A stretch of 64,000 bases of DNA from Prosapia bicincta (taxonomy: Eukaryota > Arthropoda > Insecta > Hemiptera > Cercopidae), in the NCBI GenBank assembly GCA_036971475.1, contig JBAIZL010000004.1:63241253-63305252 (forward strand), given 5' to 3'. The notes under the pieces are model-generated. The model did no database searches, had not been told where the DNA came from, and saw only the letters and a list, made by a program, of their open reading frames with translations. This document shows positions 1 through 11,904 of this stretch, piece after piece (position 1 is the first letter of the stretch; each line of letters starts with the position of its first letter). Both the position numbers and the translations under genes were made by a program.

Positions 1-654
1 ACTCCTTCAGTTTTTGACAAGTAAAACAATTTATATTCAATTTCTAAAATAACTCATGATATATAGTAAGAATACCAGCGTACATGTATCTGGTTTATTA
101 CATAGTGGAAATACTTGAACCGATATTGCTCTATAATTCACTTCTATTGACACCATATCTCAACGTTTTTTGTCTGCTTCCTTCCCTAGTACGTATTTCA
201 CATAGCGTTAGCAATGGTATATATTTACTCAATAATGTTCTAAATATAATTAGGCTTTGAGCATTAGCGATCATAATATGTTTGATTACTGTATATTTAA
301 CTAGCCCAATATATATTTTGTTCTGTGATGATGACAGATGATAAGTAGTAGTATATTCCACTTCATCAGTAACTGAAGTAATTTGACAACTTTATGAGAA
401 TCATATAATGGACGAGACAGCTTGTATCTAGGGGAACCAAAATTTTAATTAAATCGATCGGAGAATAATAAAGTTACGTTTTAATTAAACGTATGCTTTT
501 AGCATCAAACAGTGGACAAATTAGATATTTCAAACAAAATTACTGTTGCCGCGTTTAGAAAAATGGAAATCATTAGATAGCTTTTAAAATGGCGTTGATG
601 GATCGAGAGAACGTCACGTCTATTAGCTGTTATATAGGCCTATTGATATGTATG

Positions 655-691
<37 letters not shown>

Positions 692-1105
692 TATAATATA
701 GACGGCTGAGGTTTCACAGAAGTGTACAAACTCCATTCACTGTAACGTAGTCGCAAAATGTGTTGAACGAAATAAAATATGTAAATATTCTACAGTTTAC
801 AAAACAATTGAAAGTTGCACATTACTTTATCCGGTGGAGGAAAATATATTATTTTCTAGCTACGGTATTTGTTTGCATCACATAATGAAGCATTAGCAGC
901 TTTTTTTAACATTTTGCTTTGTTCTCAATACAGTTCTAAATGATGCACAAACAATTAATTATTGATTGTAAATTAAATAACATAAATTTTCAAAATGAAA
1001 TAATTCACTTCTTAATTCAAGTAAAAAACAACGTTTCATACTTTTTTATTTTAACTTAGTTATTATATTTTTCATGACTCTCAAAACGTTTGTATGTCGA
1101 AGAAA
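1..1105. other. AT-rich non-coding stretch
   Basis: No gene or recognisable element is seen here. The only structured feature is a (TA)n microsatellite at about 658-690. The short open frame at 131-361 (minus) has no recognisable domain and looks like chance. Confidence 0.6.
658..690. repeat. (TA)n microsatellite
   Basis: A pure TA dinucleotide run of about 33 bases, the first of many TA arrays in the window. Confidence 0.95.
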
Positions 1106-1119
1106 TAGGCTTATATCTA
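1106..1119. repeat. 14-bp direct repeat, left TSD of the Penelope-like complex
   Basis: The sequence TAGGCTTATATCTA occurs here and again at 4794-4807, just outside the outer ends of two head-to-head Penelope-like copies. An exact 14-mer bracketing the complex is best read as a target-site duplication. Confidence 0.75.
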
Positions 1120-1163
1120 TTTTTAAATAAATAAAACCTCTAAACCACAAATAACATTTATTT

Positions 1164-1211
1164 AAACCTTATGTACATTTCGATTGCCCAACAATCAACT
1201 TCAGAGGTATT
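1164..1211 (-). ncRNA. Hammerhead-ribozyme-like motif, family A
   Basis: On the minus strand, in order: stem I ACCU, core CUGAAG (followed by UU where A9 is expected), stem II GAUUG/CAAUC with a 5-nt loop, GAA, a self-complementary stem III AUGUACAU, A17, then AGGU closing stem I. This matches a minimal type I hammerhead with a slightly damaged core. It lies in the terminal repeat of the minus PLE copy; hammerheads are known in PLE terminal repeats. The related copies at 54.5 kb have CUGAAGA and CUGAGGA, supporting an originally intact core. Activity here is doubtful. Confidence 0.6.
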
Positions 1212-1258
1212 TAAAAAATACAACTAACTTTAAACAACATAATACGACAAATATATAG
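1201..1258 (-). repeat. Pseudo-LTR direct repeat of the minus PLE copy (3' side)
   Basis: About 58 bases starting at CAGAGGT and rich in ACAACATAATACGACAAATA recur in the same orientation at 3137-3196. They bracket the minus copy like the pseudo-LTRs described for PLEs. The similarity stops at the first bases of a hammerhead-like core at 1164-1211. Confidence 0.7.
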
Positions 1259-1442
1259 GCATAAACCTGTAACTACTTTGCCACGCCCCCTAATTTAAAA
1301 AACTAGTACGACCAATCACGTTGCAGTAAATTCCCCCTCTACAACTTGGTCCGGTCTTCCAACTCTCGTGGTGAAGAGTTACAGTTACAACCATTTCAAT
1401 TTAACTAAAAAACAAAAATATTATTTATTAACAAAGTTATAA

Positions 1443-3100
1443 CTATCTCCTAATTAATGAATATAACTGAGACTTAGGGATAGGCCCTTTATCACAATTT
1501 AATAAATTATTTTCGTTATATTTGTGAAGGTACAAACATTCAAAACTATTCAAAAGACCTTTCGAATTAACAGTTTTCAATAATTTTAGATCATTTAATT
1601 GTAAAGTGTTTTCAGTGTTTAGTATATGTTCTGCAACACTAGATTTTTCAGGTCTTTGAAATTTTATATGGCTAATATGCTCATTAAATCTGGTTAATAT
1701 TTTCCTTTTTGTTTGGCCAATATAAATTTTACTACATGAATTACAATTTATTTTATAAATCCCAGATTTATCTATCACCTTTATTTTATCTTTAGGGTTA
1801 TCTAATACATTTTTTAAGATATTTAAGCTTTTGTAAGCTACTTTTAAATTTACCTGTTTAAAAACTTTTTCTAGACCGTTTGTTAAATCCATATCGAATG
1901 GTAGGCTAATGAATTGATTTTTAATATTTTCTTTTTGTGTTATTCAGGTAGTAGAATCGTTTCTAAACTTTTTAAATTTTTGGTTCCTCAATATATTATC
2001 TATTATTTTAGGATCATATACATTGAATTTAGCGATTTCTTTAATTTTGGAAAACTCACATTTAAATCTATTTTTATGCAATGGAATAGTAATTAATCTA
2101 TTAACCATAGTATTAAAAGCTGCTAATTTATGGGATTTGCAATGGTTAGAATCTACCGGGATATATCTATCATTATTTTTATGTTTCCTATATATATCAA
2201 ATGCAATTTTATTATTATTTCTAATACATAATACGTCAAGAAACGGTAAACATTTATTATGCTCTATTTCAAAAGTAAATTTAATGTTTTTATGTTAATT
2301 GTAATTAATGATAAGAAATGTTCTACGTTAAACTCTTTGGTATTAAAAATTGCGAAAACATCATCTACATATCTAATCCATACTCTAGGAAAATACGGGA
2401 GTTTGTTTCTTAATTCCTTTTCAAAATTTTTCATAAAAAGTTCGGCTATGAAAGGTGATAAACTATTCCCCATAGCTGTACCATCTTTTTGTTGGTAAAA
2501 TGTATTGTTAATTGAAAAATAGTTCTGAGTCATACAACATTTAGTTAATTTTACATGTTCGTTAACTTCATTAATCTCTATGTTATTTTCAATTAAAAAT
2601 TCTTTTAACAAAATTAATTTTTCAGCAACTGGTATACTTGGGAATAGTGAACAAACGTCAAACGGTACAAATATTTCGTCTTCTGTCAGTTCAATTATTT
2701 TTCAATTTATTTATAAACTCTCCTGTATTTTTTATTGAGCTGGATTCTATATTAAATTTAAAATTTCCAAAAACTTTATTTATCCATTTTGACAAAAGAT
2801 AAGTTGGTGAGTTAATCCCCGTCACTATCGGCTTCATCAAAAACCTTCTTTGTGTATCTTTGGGAGGCAATATAACCTAGGTATAACTGCATTTGAAACA
2901 TATTATTATTATTTTGGTTATTAGGTTTATCTGACGTAATTCTCATCAACATGCTTAATTTCTTTTCTAATTTTTCAACTTTTTTCAAATATTTCTGTTC
3001 ATTAACTACATAAACTTGTTTACAAAATGTGCCCCAATCTTCTTTATTTTCTTTTGCTAACTTTAAATGTAAATTATATAACTACAATTCCACTGTATTT
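1443..3100 (-). pseudogene. Penelope-like reverse transcriptase/GIY-YIG endonuclease, broken copy 1
   Basis: Reading the minus strand from about 3100 to 1443. An N-terminal lysine-rich stretch (LAKENKEDWGTFCKQVY, then KYLKKVEKLEKKL) precedes the reverse-transcriptase motif PRLYCLPKIHKEG near 2890-2855. RT motif A follows as FDVCSLFPSIP, motif B as GTAMGNSLSP and motif C as YVDDVFAIF (all within about 2670-2340), then the PLE-typical CLPFLDVLCI. The C-terminal 149 residues (1892-1443) are still open and form the GIY-YIG nuclease: GIYKI, a CNSC cysteine pair, YIGQTKR and R..EH. Frameshifts lie near 2915, 2850, 2695 and 2300, a TGA near 1948 and an in-frame TAG near 3075. In a live element the protein would copy its RNA at a nicked target. 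This copy is dead, although its nuclease domain reads through. Confidence 0.88.
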
Positions 3101-3136
3101 AATTTACCATAAAGGCATTTTATTTCTAAACTTAGC

Positions 3137-3196
3137 CAGAGGTGTTTAAAAAAAAACAACTAACTTTAAACAACATAATACGACAAATATATAGTT
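3137..3196 (-). repeat. Pseudo-LTR direct repeat of the minus PLE copy (5' side)
   Basis: Partner of 1201-1258. It marks the 5' edge of the minus copy, upstream of its N-terminal coding region. On the minus strand it ends at ACCTCTG and then diverges from the other copy, at the point where the family A hammerhead core would begin. Confidence 0.7.
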
Positions 3197-3221
3197 ATTC
3201 CAAAACACGAAATTTATAAAT

Positions 3222-4683
3222 TTAATGTTTCAAATGCAGTTATACCTAGGTTATATTGCCTCCCAAAGATACAAAAAAGAAGGTAATTTGATGAGACCGA
3301 TAGTTTCGGGGATTGACTCACCAACTTATCTTTTGTCAAATTGGTTAAATAAAGTTTTTGGAAATTTTAAATTTAATATAGAATCCAGCTCAATAAAACA
3401 TACAGGAGAGTTTATAAATAAATGGAAAAATATTGAACTGACAGAACACGAAATATTTGTATCGTTTGACGTTTGTTCACTATTCCCAAGCATACCAGTT
3501 GCTGAAACATTAATTTTGTTAACAGAATTTTTAATTGAAAATAACATAGAGATTAATGAAGTTAACGAACATGTAAAATTAACTGAATGTTGTATGACTC
3601 AGAATTATTTTTCATTTAACAATGTGTTTTACCAACAAATAGATGGTACAGCTATGGGGAATAGTTTATCACCTTCCATAGCCGAACTTTTTATGAAAAA
3701 TTTTGAAAAGGAATTAAGAAACAAACTCCCGTATTTTCCTAGAGTATGGATTAGATATGTAGATGATGTTTTCGCAATTTTTAATACCAAAGAGTTTAAC
3801 GTAGAACATTTCTTATCATTAGTTAACAATTAACATAAAAACATTAAATTTACTTTTGAAATAGAGCATATTAAATGTTTACCGTTTCTTGACGTATTAT
3901 GTATTAGAAATAATAATAAAATTGAATTTGATATATATAGGAAACATAAAAATAATGATAAATACATCCCGGTAGATTCTAACCATTGCAAATCCCATAA
4001 ATTAGCAGCTTTTAATACTATGGTTAATAGATTAATTACTACTCCATTGCATAAAAATATATTTAAATGTGAGTTTTCCAAAATTAAAAAATCGCTAAAT
4101 TCAATGGATATGATCCTAAAATAATAGATAATATAAAAAGGAAACAAAAATTTAAAAAGTTTAGAAACGATTCTACTACCTTAATAACACAAAAAGAAAA
4201 TATTAAAATTCAATTCATTAGCCTACCATTCGATATGGATTTAACAAACGGTCTAGAAAAAGTTTTTAAACAGGTAAATTTAAAAGTAGCTTACAAAAGC
4301 TTAAATAGCTTAAAAAATGTATTAGATAACCCTAAAGATAAAATAAAGGTGATAGATAAATCTGGGATTTATAAAATAAATTGTAATTCATGTAGTAAAA
4401 TTTATATTGGCCAAACAAAAAGGAAAATTTTAACCAGATTTAACGAACATATTAGCCATATAAAATTTCAAAGACCTGAAAAATCTAGTGTTGCAGAACA
4501 TATTCTAAACACTAAACACACTTTAGAATTAAATGATCTAAAACTATTGAAAACTGTTAACTCGAAAGTCTTTTGAATAGTTTTGAAAGTTTGTACATTC
4601 ACAAATATGACGAAAATAATTTATTAAATTGTGATAAAGGGCCTATCCCTAAATCTCAGTTATATTCATTAATTAGCAGATAG
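3222..4683 (+). pseudogene. Penelope-like reverse transcriptase/GIY-YIG endonuclease, broken copy 2
   Basis: This copy begins inside the coding region, just before the RT motif, so it is 5'-truncated relative to copy 1. An open frame at 3225-3833 carries RPIVSGIDSPTYLLSNWL, motif A SFDVCSLFPSIP, motif B GTAMGNSLSPSIAELF and catalytic YVDDVFAIF (YVDD codons at 3756-3767). It stops at TAA 3831-3833, then continues after the stop with the FLDVLCI segment. A one-base deletion near 4091 breaks the linker. The GIY-YIG domain (4235-4576) has GIYKI, CNSC and YIGQTKR but is cut by a one-base deletion near 4570. The remaining frame runs to the same terminal stop (TAG 4681-4683). Conserved motifs are intact within each segment, yet the frame is broken at least three times. 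Confidence 0.88.
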
Positions 4684-4793
4684 TTATAACTTTGTTAATA
4701 AATAATATTTTTATGTTTTAGTTAAATGAAATGGTTGTAACTGTAACTCTTCACCACGAGAGGTATTATTTAATAAAAAATAATACATACAGT

Positions 4794-4807
4794 TAGGCTT
4801 ATATCTA
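4794..4807. repeat. 14-bp direct repeat, right TSD of the Penelope-like complex
   Basis: Exact repeat of 1106-1119, lying just beyond the plus copy. Confidence 0.75.
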
Positions 4808-7800
4808 GGTTATGTCAGAAAAGGCAGTGCCAATAGTAACCTTGATTTGGATTTAACGCAAATTTATATAAATGCAGGAATAATTCTTTCCATTGAGTTT
4901 TTTTCTGTGTCTATAATAAGGTCATATTGAGTATTTATATATATGTCCACATTGACTATCTTTAATAAGATATACGAAAAAAAACACAATTTACCAACCG
5001 CAAGGAAACAAGGTTCATCGCTCCCCAGCGTTTTCTTTTTATATTATGGTTTTGGACACAAATACATGAATCTCAATGGCACACAAAGATGAATCTTGTT
5101 TGCAGTTTTAATAAAACTGTCCTGAGATGAGGTCTTCATCTTTTGGTCAATGATGTGTGTGTACCGTTGTTATTGAGATAAACACAATTTATGCATCATT
5201 TACAATAGGTGCAGTTTGAAAAATTGGACGTATTATTTAAAACAAAAATTTATAATTTTTAAAATATAATTTATTAAATTGTATTATTAAAAAATAATAT
5301 CATAAAACGTAGTAAAAATAGAAACAACACTAAAATATATAGTGAGGTTATAATGCCTATAAATAACTTTAGAGATTATAAAACTCAACATTAATTGTAT
5401 AATGTTAGTGTAATGAATATAGCCTTAAGGACAGTCCACTTAATAGTGATTTATTTGTATAAATTGTATGAACAATATTTATTTGCAATTAATAATGAAA
5501 TAGCTAATATCGTTTATAGTTAACTACATTTGTGTGGAAAATCATACATAATCATTTAGTTAATAAGGATTGATTTTAAATGTAGTTCATACAAAACAAT
5601 TGAAAGAACCTAGGATTAGTATTACGTACCTATTTGGTTGTGTTTAATTAAGTTTATCCCCACCCCCAAGCAATGAAAGAAGAAAAAAGGAGTCGTGAAA
5701 TTTCGAGTGAAGTTGTAAGGCCCCACATACTATAGTAGGTAAAATCTAGGTTATTAATTGTATGCATGTGATCTCATTACATTATTCTTTTTTCATTTTA
5801 GGAAATATTAAAATTATATAAAGTATAAAATAAATTATGTATAACTTTTGCCAGTTCGTATGTAAAGTAGAGTAATAATTATTCGACATGGATTAATATT
5901 TTATTTGAATTACATCAAATGAGATGTACTCCAGTGGAACATACAAATCTTAATATGATTTCATGGATATTTCAGTTTAATCTCCTGAAATATTTCTAAA
6001 TAAAGTAAACATACAAACATGTTGTTATCTTCAACATAAGAGCTATAGCAATTATTAAAAAAAACGTATAGCGTAAGCCCGGCAGGACTAGTGTAGTTTA
6101 CTGACGTGACCGATTGAAATAGGGGGTGTGACATGAATTGAATTATTAGTTATTTGTTATTGGTCAAAGATCTCCCGACATTGGATTTCTACAGAAAATA
6201 GTAACTTGTGCTAAGAAGCTGCACGTTGACGACCTTTGGATTTCTAAGAAGAATCACGAAATGGTAATAAAATACACAATGCACACGTTTAGGTTGTTTC
6301 CTGGCAATAGTGAATGACCATAAAGAGATATGATGGTGTCCAATGATTTTGCAAACACAATTAGATTGAATTTTTTCCCTAAAAGTGCTATTTTTCACAT
6401 ATATTTAAATGTTAAAAATTTTCCGAGTTTATAAAACAAACTAACAGAAAACGTTTATTTATAGTCAATTACCACTTCGTAGAGTGAAACGAGAAATCTA
6501 AAAATAAAATTATTGAGCTAACTTATCTTTAAAAATAGATAATGGATAAATGCACTATTGAAACAAAGTGAAAATATGAAAAAACGGTTTATATTTTTAA
6601 TTTGATTAACTAACATAAGATTGTAAAACATTAAAACTGAAAAAGCCTATAAAACAACTATTTTTAATGAAATAAAAATCACAACGGCTTTAGAGATTGA
6701 GTAAGAACAAGATCTGCAAACTGACAGCAAAAGACATACGCCTCTCGATAGCTCTCCAAGGTGTGATCTCCACTAAACGAGCGGGACAGATAACTGTTGA
6801 TATCCATCCTCAACACCGATAAGGGTCTACAGGAAGTCATAACCGGAGGAAGTCGAAAATGGGAGCTTTCTTTAGTTTCAACCCCAAATAATATATTTTT
6901 AAATTTATTTTCTATTTTTTATATGTAGTTGTTTTCTCATAACTAAATTTTGATAATTGTTATTCTTTTGTGTGAGTAATTTAGTTTTGTTAATTGGAGT
7001 AAATGATAATATAATGATACTTTCAGTCAAACTGATAATTATTTTCAGAAATTTACCAATGACATTGCTAGTTTCATACTGATATAGTTAAATAATGTCT
7101 GAGGCAAAAAGTATGTGTATTTTAATCAAATTTGATATAATTAAATTATCAATAACTTTCGAAACTAAAATGGGTTTCGATATGTTTGAATTATTAAAAT
7201 ACGACGGAAGTACTCGAAATGTTGGGGACTGTTCAAAATTAATGGGGACGCTTGAATTTTTAAAGAATTTTTTCATAGAAGTATCTTGACTTTTTTACAT
7301 AAAAAATTAGTAAAATACTTTACTTTTGATGAGATCTCAAATTTGTGGAAAGAGTTTTGCAATATTTTTTTAAAACAAAACACATCTTTAAGAAAAATGT
7401 TCTACCTTATGTATTCACATATACGTTTTAATTTAAAATCCATACCAATGAATTATGAAAGTCACTGAATTCAAAAGAACATGAAACAGTTCAATAATAG
7501 AATTTGTCTATATTAATGGATACTTTAATGGATATATTTCTGGATACTACTTTGAGATGGTTTATTTTAAACAATATTTACAATTTAATTGTTTTGTTAT
7601 TTTGCTTTTAGCTATATGATAATCTGTAGCATAATACGTAAGATTTTTATTTTAAAATTAAACCTTTATTGCCCAAATGTTTCATAAATAATTTTAAAAA
7701 GAAATATATAAATACGAAATAATTTAAAAAAAATAAATTAATTTAATTTCTTTCAAAATTGATTCCTAATAGTGTGCCTACATGCTAGCATGGTTCCAGA

Positions 7801-8001
7801 ACAACTTTGGCTTATGTTTCAGTCCCATCATTCTCAATAAATCTCTTTGAAGCGTAGCGTGTAGAGATTGCGTAACAGAGATTGTGAAGGCGATAGTAAA
7901 TTAATTACACTTTAGATTTCTCAGGTATAATTTGAATAATACAGAACAATCTCTGTATGGAAACCTATAGAATCTAGCATACACGAGTAATTATATATTA
8001 G
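4808..8001. other. AT-rich non-coding stretch
   Basis: No gene, RNA or repeat unit could be supported. Open frames at 6189-6398, 7088-7289 and 7286-7468 are short, AT-driven and lack domains. Confidence 0.55.
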
Positions 8002-8215
8002 AGATAGGTAACACCAATAGAAGTTTATTTTAGTGAAAACTTTATGCTAAAATTATTACTTGAATACTTAAAGCTATCACTTTTTAATTAAAATAATATC
8101 CAATATAAAGACTAAATACGAATAATTATTATATTTTAAAGATATCCTAACGCCAGCAGAAGTTTAATTGAGTAAAAATAGTTTGCTCAAATTATTACTT
8201 ATTAATTAAAAATTA
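8002..8215 (+). repeat. Diverged tandem duplication, about 139-bp spacing
   Basis: Segments near 8002-8075 and 8140-8215 share a pattern: AGATA, then AACNCCA, AGAAGTTTA, AGT..AAA, TGCT.AAATTATTACTT. They look like two old copies of one unit. No function is suggested. Confidence 0.4.
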
Positions 8216-8452
8216 TACCTATTTTAAAAATAATGTTCCTTAACAACGGGACAATAGGTCTCTATTAGTGGTTATACGATGGTAATTTAATTAGTATGCT
8301 GAACATAGAAACAAGTTCAAATGCTTTTAATGAAATATTATTAGGTTAGCGATAGTAACAGCCCTGATAAGTGATGTAGATCCATGATGTGTATAAGGTT
8401 GAGTACATTTGATAATACAGACTGATAATATCATACATCATGTAACGTAAAC

Positions 8453-8465
8453 ATACAGGTAATAA
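8453..8465. repeat. 13-bp TSD, left
   Basis: ATACAGGTAATAA here is repeated exactly at 8803-8815, bracketing the inverted element. Confidence 0.7.
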
Positions 8466-8549
8466 ATAATATTCGAGCTGGCTTGTGAGTGAAAGTTATA
8501 ATTAAAGAGTAAAAACATGGTACAACTCACAAATATTAAAAAAAAAAAA

Positions 8550-8593
8550 TTCATACGCGTTTCAACGACTAATTAGTCGTCATCCTAAGTGAA
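8550..8593 (-). ncRNA. Hammerhead-like motif, family B, left arm (core mutated)
   Basis: On the minus strand: stem I UUCA, then CUUAGGA where CUGAGGA is expected (G5 changed), one U, stem II GACGAC/GUCGUU with loop UAAUUA, GAA, stem III ACGCGU, A17, UGAA closing stem I. The G5 change would be expected to abolish cleavage. Confidence 0.6.
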
Positions 8594-8710
8594 GATACAC
8601 AAATCAAATTAACTAAAAAAATATTAAACATAACCTATAAAGTTTTAACAAAATGTTAAACCTTTATAAGTTATGTTTAATATTTTCTTAGTTAATTTCA
8701 TTTGTGTATC

Positions 8711-8754
8711 TTCACTGAGGATGACGACAAATTAGTCGTTGAAACGTGTATGAA
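8711..8754 (+). ncRNA. Hammerhead-like motif, family B, right arm (core intact)
   Basis: In order: stem I TTCA 8711-8714, core CTGAGGA 8715-8721, one extra T, stem II GACGAC/GTCGTT (8723-8728 with 8735-8740), GAA 8741-8743, stem III ACGTGT 8744-8749, A17, TGAA 8751-8754 closing stem I. All invariant core bases are present. The single U between A9 and stem II is a departure from the textbook core, but it is shared by families B, C and D. The very short stem III suggests action as a dimer, as in other minimal type I hammerheads. Confidence 0.68.
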
Positions 8755-8802
8755 ATAAAAATTTTTATATTTGTGAGTTGTACCATATGTTTATTCTTTA
8801 TT

Positions 8803-8815
8803 ATACAGGTAATAA
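8803..8815. repeat. 13-bp TSD, right
   Basis: Exact repeat of 8453-8465. Confidence 0.7.
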
Positions 8816-11755
8816 TTGATGTCTTTATATAGAATATGAAAAGATAAAGCAATACAAAAACTAAAACATTATTTAATATCAGCTTGAAAATATAATTTTA
8901 CTAGAGGTTTGATACGATAACATTATACAAGTATGGGACGATAATATCATTCGAATATGTGACAAGTATGCAATATTCTTTAACTGATGTCACATTACGA
9001 TTGATGGCAGTGATGAGCCTCTCGTGTAGCTGACTTAAATCTATAAGATCGATGCTCAATGTATATTAGTCAGCATTGCACGTAGTTAATAAAGTAACTT
9101 GATCTACAATACTTATAAATTCATCTTTCAATTGGGACTTGAAGCTGAATCAACATAAAGTTCAATGAATTTTACCGGTTTTCTACAACCCTCGGTTTTC
9201 TTATTTCTATATGAGAAACAACTATATAGAAAATAACTATATAAGAAATATTTGGCCTACTTATTAAAATAACATGAATAATAACGTATTCACTTTTTTT
9301 CTACAGCTTATAACAGCAGTACAATAAAGACAGTGTCTCGAGAGGTGTATCATTTATTTATTCATCTAAGCGCCAAAACGTGTAATAAAGTAACCAATAA
9401 CAGTGAGAAATCCCTTCTGGTAAAAGGTTTCGATCTGAATGCTCCGAATGGATTGTAAAATATCTCCTATATTCATATTTAGTTTGACAATACAAGTTAT
9501 ATTTCTTTAGTCAATAAATGGTTTCACCATTTTATGGATACTCAATGGACATTAAAAGTGTGCAAAGTTGTATTTTTCTTTCAAAAATACAAAATCTAGA
9601 TATTACAATAACTTAGAAGACAGGTTTATATTTTTACTATCAAAAACTAAAATTCAGCAAAGAAATATTGACCCAACAGGAATGTTTTGAAAATAGGATA
9701 TTCATGCTTTGTCCTGTTATGAATACAGACCCAAGTTAGTCAATTCAAACACTAACAAGTCTTTATCCATTAACGTGGCCTCACCTAATCACTTAAATCA
9801 ATTTTACTGCAGCTTGAAGTTTACTGGGAACGTGTTTAAAATAAAAAATGCTTTGGTGATCCATTTGAATTTAGTGGAATAACTTAAAATAATTTACATT
9901 TAATTATCAACTAAAAATACAACTAAACTACCAATTTTAGAATACATTTGAGTTACAAAAAATAAAAACTATCCCTCAAATATACCAAAAATATCTTTCC
10001 TGAATCACTGCGGGAGAGGCAAAATTTCTAGATGAAATTTAGTAATGTATTCACTTTATATTATAGATGTAGCCACAGAACTACCCCCTAAACCTCTCAC
10101 AACAAATCCAATACAGTTATCGAAGCCTCGAATTTTCTAATTTATTATTCTATTATTTTTAGATTTACGTATATTTCTTCTGCGTCTTATATTGGTAAAT
10201 GGCTTTCCTGTTAACCTGTATGGTAGCAACACTATAGACTCCACACTACTTTACTTATATCTACACAAGCTGTATATTGCAAATCTCTATTTTTATACGA
10301 GGCTCAAGTAAGAAATGTAAGGACCCACCTTCTAGCAACAAAACATAAACTTTAAACCGCCAAGACGTCAGCCAAGAATTTGAACAAATCTTTATTGATA
10401 CTATACGCAAGTTTTAGCATATAACTATATTTAAAAGTATGTGAGTAACAGTTTAAATATTGAAAAAAAAAACAATTAAAAGAGTTGCTTAATGAATACA
10501 AAAAACTACACAATTATAGTGCACTAACAAAAATGAGATATGAAAAATCAAAATAATAAGGCAGTGTAAATAAAAAGTAGCTATTATAGTTTGGTGTGTC
10601 GCAAGGTAATAAACAACGGGACTACAACAAGTCGCAGCTTAGACACCAAATGTAATTCTTTTCACGTCCTCTGAGACAAACTGAAGGGATAGCGCCGTAA
10701 TGAGATTTCAATATGTACACTTTCAGTAATGTACAGATGAAAAAGTTGAAGCGTTTTTTTTTTTTTAAATTCCTTTAAGGCAAGATGCTGGTTGAAAAAC
10801 CAATGCTTATGATATTAATTACTTTACCAAGAGAGTCTAAAATGAATCTGCCAAAACTCCTATTGCCCTGAGGGATTATGCCTAAGGCACTGAAAAAGAT
10901 ATAACTACTAAGTTAGACCGTTTGACTAAGCTACTAGTAAACCTTAGCGATTGAGTGTAACCTTACCTTATATTTTATCGTTTTCGTAAATATATTAAGG
11001 GATGTTGTATTGTGTCTTTAAACTTAGATCGGTCATAAATATTATTTTTATAAATCAAAATACGCAGTTGAATAGCATGTTTCATCTAATCATTTGAGTA
11101 CAATATAACCCGCATTAATTATGCAATAGGAGGCAATTGGGTTGATAATAAAATGGTTTATTTTTTGTAATAGGAATTTATAAATTTACAACGATGATAC
11201 TCTATAGAAATCTTAATATGATTTTGATAGATGTTGTTTGTTCTTTATTTGCATAATTAAATAGTGGCTGGATGTAGCACTTATAAATATCAACATAAGT
11301 TTCTAACAGTATGTCTGATAGTATATAGGTTTTTAATTTGGTACATTTGAAATATCTCTTTCACAAAAATTTGATTAAATAAAACTGTTGAGCAAAATCC
11401 TGATAGTTTTTTTGTAATAGTTTAGAACTCTAACTAAAACATTTAATATATTATAACTTGTATATAATTTAATAAAAGACATGTATATCGTGAATAATCA
11501 TCTGATATTGGATCACAACAATCTGATTCAACGCATGGTATTTAATGAATTCCTAAACTCACGTCCTATTTAATGAATGAAAAGTGTTACAAAAACTATT
11601 TAAAAATTTTCACTAAACACTTGTAAATGTTTTAAAACATTGACAAAATATTTAATAATAAAAACTTTATTAACAATATTTCTACTGTTGCTCCGAGATG
11701 ATTAGATAAATTGTAAATATTTCGTTGTTTTAACGAAAATATGGTCTAATTACAG
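8816..11755. other. AT-rich non-coding stretch
   Basis: Nothing beyond AT-rich DNA is seen: no open frame of note, no inverted repeat and no RNA motif that could be supported. Confidence 0.55.

Positions 11756-11836
<81 letters not shown>
11756..11836. repeat. (CA)n(TA)n compound microsatellite
   Basis: A (CA) run to about 11780, then pure (TA) to 11836. It adjoins the sequence leading to the decayed hammerhead-like motif at 11905-11943. On the minus strand the order is motif, tail with ATTCTTGTT, (TA)n, (TG)n. Confidence 0.95.
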
Positions 11837-11837
<1 letters not shown>

Positions 11838-11904
11838 TATTATAAGTAGCTTCATCAAACAGCAACAACAAGAATTAGTAACAAAAATGCTGCTAATAAT
11901 AACT

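Larger units (their letters stand above)
1120..4793. mobile_element. Penelope-like retroelement pair, head to head
   Basis: Two copies of one Penelope-like element (PLE) lie in inverted orientation: a minus copy at about 1120-3196 and a plus copy at about 3222-4793. Both encode pieces of a reverse transcriptase followed by a C-terminal GIY-YIG endonuclease, the hallmark of PLEs. The terminal sequence at 4681-4762 is the near-perfect reverse complement of 1363-1450. The complex is flanked by an exact 14-bp direct repeat, so it probably arrived in one event and not as two nested insertions. PLEs are known for inverted and partial-tandem copies with direct-repeat ends. Both copies have frameshifts and stops, so the pair cannot mobilise itself. 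Confidence 0.85.
8466..8802. mobile_element. Inverted hammerhead-bearing element, 337 bp
   Basis: Two arms of about 145 bp (near 8506-8651 and 8655-8801) are reverse complements with few mismatches, and a short AT-rich centre joins them. Each arm carries a hammerhead-like motif pointing outward. The element is flanked by a 13-bp exact direct repeat. It has no open frame and is therefore non-autonomous. The head-to-head layout and TSD length resemble the Penelope pair at 1.1-4.8 kb, which suggests mobilisation by the same machinery (inference). Confidence 0.75.

Noticed and set aside
5128..5165. Possible hammerhead core (CCTGAGATGAGG then TTCATC)
   Set aside because: The GAAA segment and stems I and III are missing; the hairpin alone is not enough.
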